Shown here piece by piece: positions 60,644 to 64,000 of a stretch of 64,000 bases of DNA. Source of the stretch: Serripes groenlandicus (lineage: Eukaryota > Mollusca > Bivalvia > Cardiida > Cardiidae). A model generated the notes under the pieces. The model made no database searches. It saw nothing but the letters and a program-made list of their open reading frames with translations, and was not told the origin of the DNA. Made by a program: the position numbers and the translations under genes. The stretch's first letter is position 1. Every line of letters starts with the position of its first letter. The stretch lies in the NCBI GenBank assembly GCA_031761405.1, contig JASEVX010000003.1:141035762-141099761 (forward strand), given 5' to 3'.

Positions 60644-60779
60644 CCGTTTCCCGTTGTCATGCATCTGAAGCAGACGATTTTTGCAACAATATTTAAAATC
60701 TATTCAATAAGCATTCAATATTTTTATCTAGATGTTTTTAAAGTTGTCTGGTTCAAATGTGTTGTATGTTGGAAAGTGT
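60644..60779. mobile_element. MITE copy, internally deleted
   Basis: TTAA, CCGTTTCCCGTTGTCATGC start; TGTGTTGTATGTTGGAAAG end. About 136 bases; the hairpin centre is lost. Confidence 0.6.
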
Positions 60780-60784
60780 TAGTT

Positions 60785-62245
60785 GATAAAACAGGACTTT
60801 CACCATGAAATAGGTCAAGTGTCACTTAAAACCTAAGTGAAATCCATTTTGTTTTTATCTTATTTGATTAAGTTCCACTCGTCAGGTTATTTGGATTGGT
60901 CCAAAAACTAAGTTTAAGGAAGTCCATTTCACTCTAGTTGTCAAATAATATAGTGATTACATAAGCACAGGTCGCCCGTCCCCTTAATGCCAAAAGGTAC
61001 CATCCGACATCTTGGTCAAAAATGACTTCTTGCCATGCTCCAATACCATTTTGTAGAATCTTTTACATGTCAAAATATCTAGACCATACGCTGTAAGGTT
61101 AAAGATCTATTTGATTATGTAGAAAGGTAGAAAGTGAAAATCTCATCTTTTAATTCTGCAAAAAGGCCCCATACGCCTAAGTGTTGTGTGCAAAAGGGTA
61201 CCATATGGTTCATGGTACCTTATTGCAGGAAGATATTTTGTTGAAAATGACCAAATTGTAAAGCAAAGAGAAACCTTATGACACATGGTCCCTTTTTGCA
61301 CAAACAAACAAGGAATTTGTCCCTTCTTAAGCATGTTATAGTTGATATGGTACCTTTTAGCATGGTGATGAATATACTCTCCAGATGCTGATAAAATTCT
61401 CAAGTTTCACAATGCTAATTGTTTGTTGTAGATAGAAGACTAATAAAACACATAAATGTTCACATCTTTATTACACCTTTAGATACTTAGTCAACATTAA
61501 TCCGAGTTGGTGAATATGGTGGCCATACACAGTTGAAATACACTCTCCGACAATAACGTCCGACCCTCTTCTCTGTAACCATTTTGATGCAACAAACAAA
61601 GGATGTCAGAATTATAAGAAAATAACAGAAAATCAATGTATCAATTCGGATTTTGAAAATGTTTAGCACTAACAAACTGCTTGCAAGGTCGCAAAAGACC
61701 TTTACCCTTAACTCGAAAAATAACAACAAACAAATGCAGGGGGTTTGGGGGTAGTCTACAAATGATGAGCTACTTTGGGACCACGTTTCTAGCTCCTTTT
61801 CGCACACTTTTCAATGAAAAATGGTACCTTTGTTTACATGCAACAAAATGCTCCTAGCTCACAAGGCATCGTTTCGCATTTCTGGCCATACACAAGTAGA
61901 CTCAAAGAGGAAAGGATCAGATGGCAAAATTCAAACTCATGCTTTACGTCTAATGTTTACATTTATAATCTTTATAAAAACAACCTTTAGCCCAGAAATG
62001 TACCTAATACTCACAGTTTTTCAGTATTTATATTTCTGGCCAAAACACGAATATTCCGACTCCAAGTGTTATATGACCCTTTTAAGGCAAATTGAATTTG
62101 CATGTGATAGGCAAAAACCACTGTATATCAATAAAAGCGTAACTTCGGCTACTCCGACTGTATTAACCAGCCGGAACAGCCGGACCTCTGGTTACTCTGC
62201 CAACCGGCTGACGCAACTTGGCGAAACAGGACCTCATATGACATG
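60785..62245. other. No supported gene
   Basis: GGTACC-containing segments (TGGTACCTTATTGCAGG, GATATGGTACCTTTTAGC) suggest a diverged local repeat at 61,140-61,400. A 141-codon frame at 61,821-62,246 is not recognised, and its 3' part runs into the CCGGCTG-rich repeat that starts near 62,150. Confidence 0.35.
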
Positions 62246-62249
62246 AAGT

Positions 62250-64000
62250 CAGTTTGAGGCGCTTACACCTGGCATGCACCAATCAACCGGCCATTCCGTC
62301 TTTCTCGAACAATAGGGACGCCAAAACGAGGATGGCGTCCCAATTCCAGCTGGATGGAATCCGGCTAGCGTGACTGGGAGCCAGAGCGTGTCACTTTCAA
62401 CTGAAATATTTCAGGATGCCAGTTAAACTCTCTAATTCGAACAATATACAGCCGGAAGTGGGCCAAAATGCCAACTTCATCAGAACATTGCAGCCATCTG
62501 CCATAAATCCGGGTGGAATCCGGCTAGCGCCCGGTGATCGATTAAGGGCCATCTTGGCCCTCTTATTTTATTGCAATATTTACACCTGGGATTTCCCGAC
62601 GAAGTCCCGACTTTGCATCCATCCTGTTCGAATTAGAGAGATTTACTGGCATCCTGACATACGTCAGGTGAAAGTGCCACATTCTGGCTCCGAGTCGCAA
62701 TAGCCGGATTCCATCCGGATTTATGGCAGCTGGCTGTAATGTTCAGATGAAGTTTGCATTTTTGCCAAGTCTACAGCCCAATTCCGGCTGTATGTTGATC
62801 GAATTAGAGAGTTTAACTGGCATCCTGACATGTGTCAGGTGAAAGTGACACACTCTGGATCCCAGTCACGCTATCTGGATTCCACCCAGATTAATGGCAG
62901 CCGGCTGCAAAACCAAGCCGGAATTGGGCCTACAGAGTGGCTCCAACCATCGTTTTTGGCGTACCTATTGTTCAAAATATAGATTGGAAGGTTAAATGAT
63001 GCATGCCAGGTGAAAGTACCTTAAGCTGCTTTCATGTTGCACGAGGTTCTGTTTCGCCTAGTTGCGTAATCCGGCTGCCATGACCAGCGGGAGATGGGAT
63101 TTTCAGACAAAGTCCCGACTTTGCACCCGTCCTGTTCTAATTAGAGAGTTTAACTGGCATCCTGACAAGTGTCAGGTGAAAGTGCCACACTCTGGCTCCG
63201 AGTCGCACTAGCCGGATTCCACCCGGATTTATTGCAGCTGGCTGCAATGTTTAGATGAAGTTGACATTTTGGCCAAGTCTACAGCCTAATTCAGGCTGTA
63301 TGTTGATCGAATCAGAGAGTTTTACTTGCATCCTGACATGTGTCAGGTGAAAATGATACACTCTGGCTCCCAGTCACGCTAGCCGCAATCCACCCGGAAT
63401 TATGACAGCCGGCTGTAAAACCCAGCCTGAATTTGGATCGACAGAGAGGGTCATATCCTCGTTTTGGCGTGCCTGTTTTTCGAGATAGATGGATTGGGGA
63501 GTTGATTGATGCATGCCAGGTGAAAGCGCCTCAAACTGACTTCGGGTTACAGGATGTCCTGTTCCGCTAAGTTGCGTAAGCCGGCTGTGTCAGATGAAAG
63601 TGACACACTCTGGCTCCCAGTCACGCTAGCCGGATTATTGGCAGCCGGCTGCAAAACCCAGCCGGTATTGGGCCTACATAGTGGCTCCCACCCTCGTTTT
63701 GGCGTGCCTATTGTTCAAGACGGATGGATTGAGAGGTTAATTGATGCATGCCAGGTGAAAGTGCCACACTCTGGCTCCGAGGAGCATTCGCCGGATTCCA
63801 TCCGGATTTATGTCAGCTGGCTGCAATATTCAGATGATGTTGGCATTTTGGCCAAGTCTACAGCCCAATTCCGGCTGTATATTGGTCGAATTAGATAGTT
63901 CAACTTGCATCCTGACCTGTGTCAGATGAAAGTGACACTCTCTGGCTCCCAGTCACGCTAGCCGGATTCCACCCGGATAAATAACAGCCGGGATTGGGCC
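62250..64000. repeat. GC-rich composite satellite with a strand switch, runs off the edge
   Basis: A unit of about 0.5 kb includes GCCGGATTCCACCCGGATT, GGCAGCCGGCTGCAA, CAAGTCTACAGCCCAATTCC, TTAGAGAGTTTAACTGGCAT, CTGACATGTGTCAGGTGAAA, TCTGGCTCCCAGTCACGCTA and TCGTTTTGGCGTGCC. GCCGGATTCC-to-GCCGGATTCC spacing is about 507 between 62,703 and 63,210. The segment 62,280-62,530 holds the same boxes as reverse complement (AATCCGGCTAGCGTGACTGG, GCCAGTTAAACTCTC). The array reaches position 64,000, so its size is unknown. Confidence 0.85.

Noticed and set aside
61821..62246. 141-codon plus-strand frame
   Set aside because: The 3' third overlaps the CCGGCTG-rich repeat; the rest looks like chance AT-rich coding.
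49640..64000. Further 5' exons of the TRPM gene
   Set aside because: No minus-strand segment with both good splice borders and TRPM-like residues was found; the 5' end may be in this region or beyond it, but nothing supports a position.

Overview
This is eukaryotic, AT-rich animal DNA, most likely from a bivalve mollusc. The evidence is spliced exons with GT/AG borders, several dispersed repeat types familiar from bivalves (tandem-core 'pearl'-like elements, a TTAA-flanked MITE starting CCCTTTCCCACAT, a TIR element starting GAGCCGTCCCGCG, tRNA-derived SINEs), and decayed LINE, Ty3/gypsy and MULE coding sequence. Species cannot be fixed from the window; a heterodont bivalve is an inference.

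The one gene I can support is a large minus-strand TRPM-family cation channel. I placed 21 exons by hand between 49,630 and the left edge. Every exon has AG/GT borders and all phases join, giving about 957 codons. In order they encode an N-terminal SLOG/LSDAT nucleotide-sensor domain, the TRPM homology region, S1 to S5, and the pore loop. S6, the TRP helix, the C-terminal domain and the true N-terminus lie outside the window or were not found. Ca2+-site residues (E/Q in S2, N/D in S3) match the TRPM2/4/5/8 type, while the filter starts YGE and is followed by an unusually acidic loop.

The introns (about 46.7 kb for 2.9 kb of coding sequence) are packed with repeats. From left to right: pearl-like repeats and MITE copies (0.1-7.3 kb); a 3.1-kb element made almost wholly of GATATC palindromes, itself two nested copies each with its own 6-bp target duplication (8.65-11.73 kb); more pearl-like and MITE copies (11.7-20 kb); a LINE remnant (22.4-23.8 kb); a 28-bp minisatellite (24.4-27.3 kb); SINEs and MITEs (27.3-31.4 kb); a 32-bp minisatellite (31.5-34.6 kb); and a 7.3-kb intron holding a hairpin element, GC-rich tandem repeats and a broken MULE transposase (38.7-46.0 kb).

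Upstream of the last exon found (49.6-64 kb) I see no conserved host gene. This part holds a broken Ty3/gypsy pol region (50.3-52.7 kb), LINE fragments (52.9-53.3 and 58.2-58.5 kb), a foldback hairpin (54.5 kb), an 86-bp triplication (56.8 kb), a second MULE fragment (59.4-59.7 kb), and a GC-rich composite satellite that changes orientation and runs off the right edge (62.25-64 kb).
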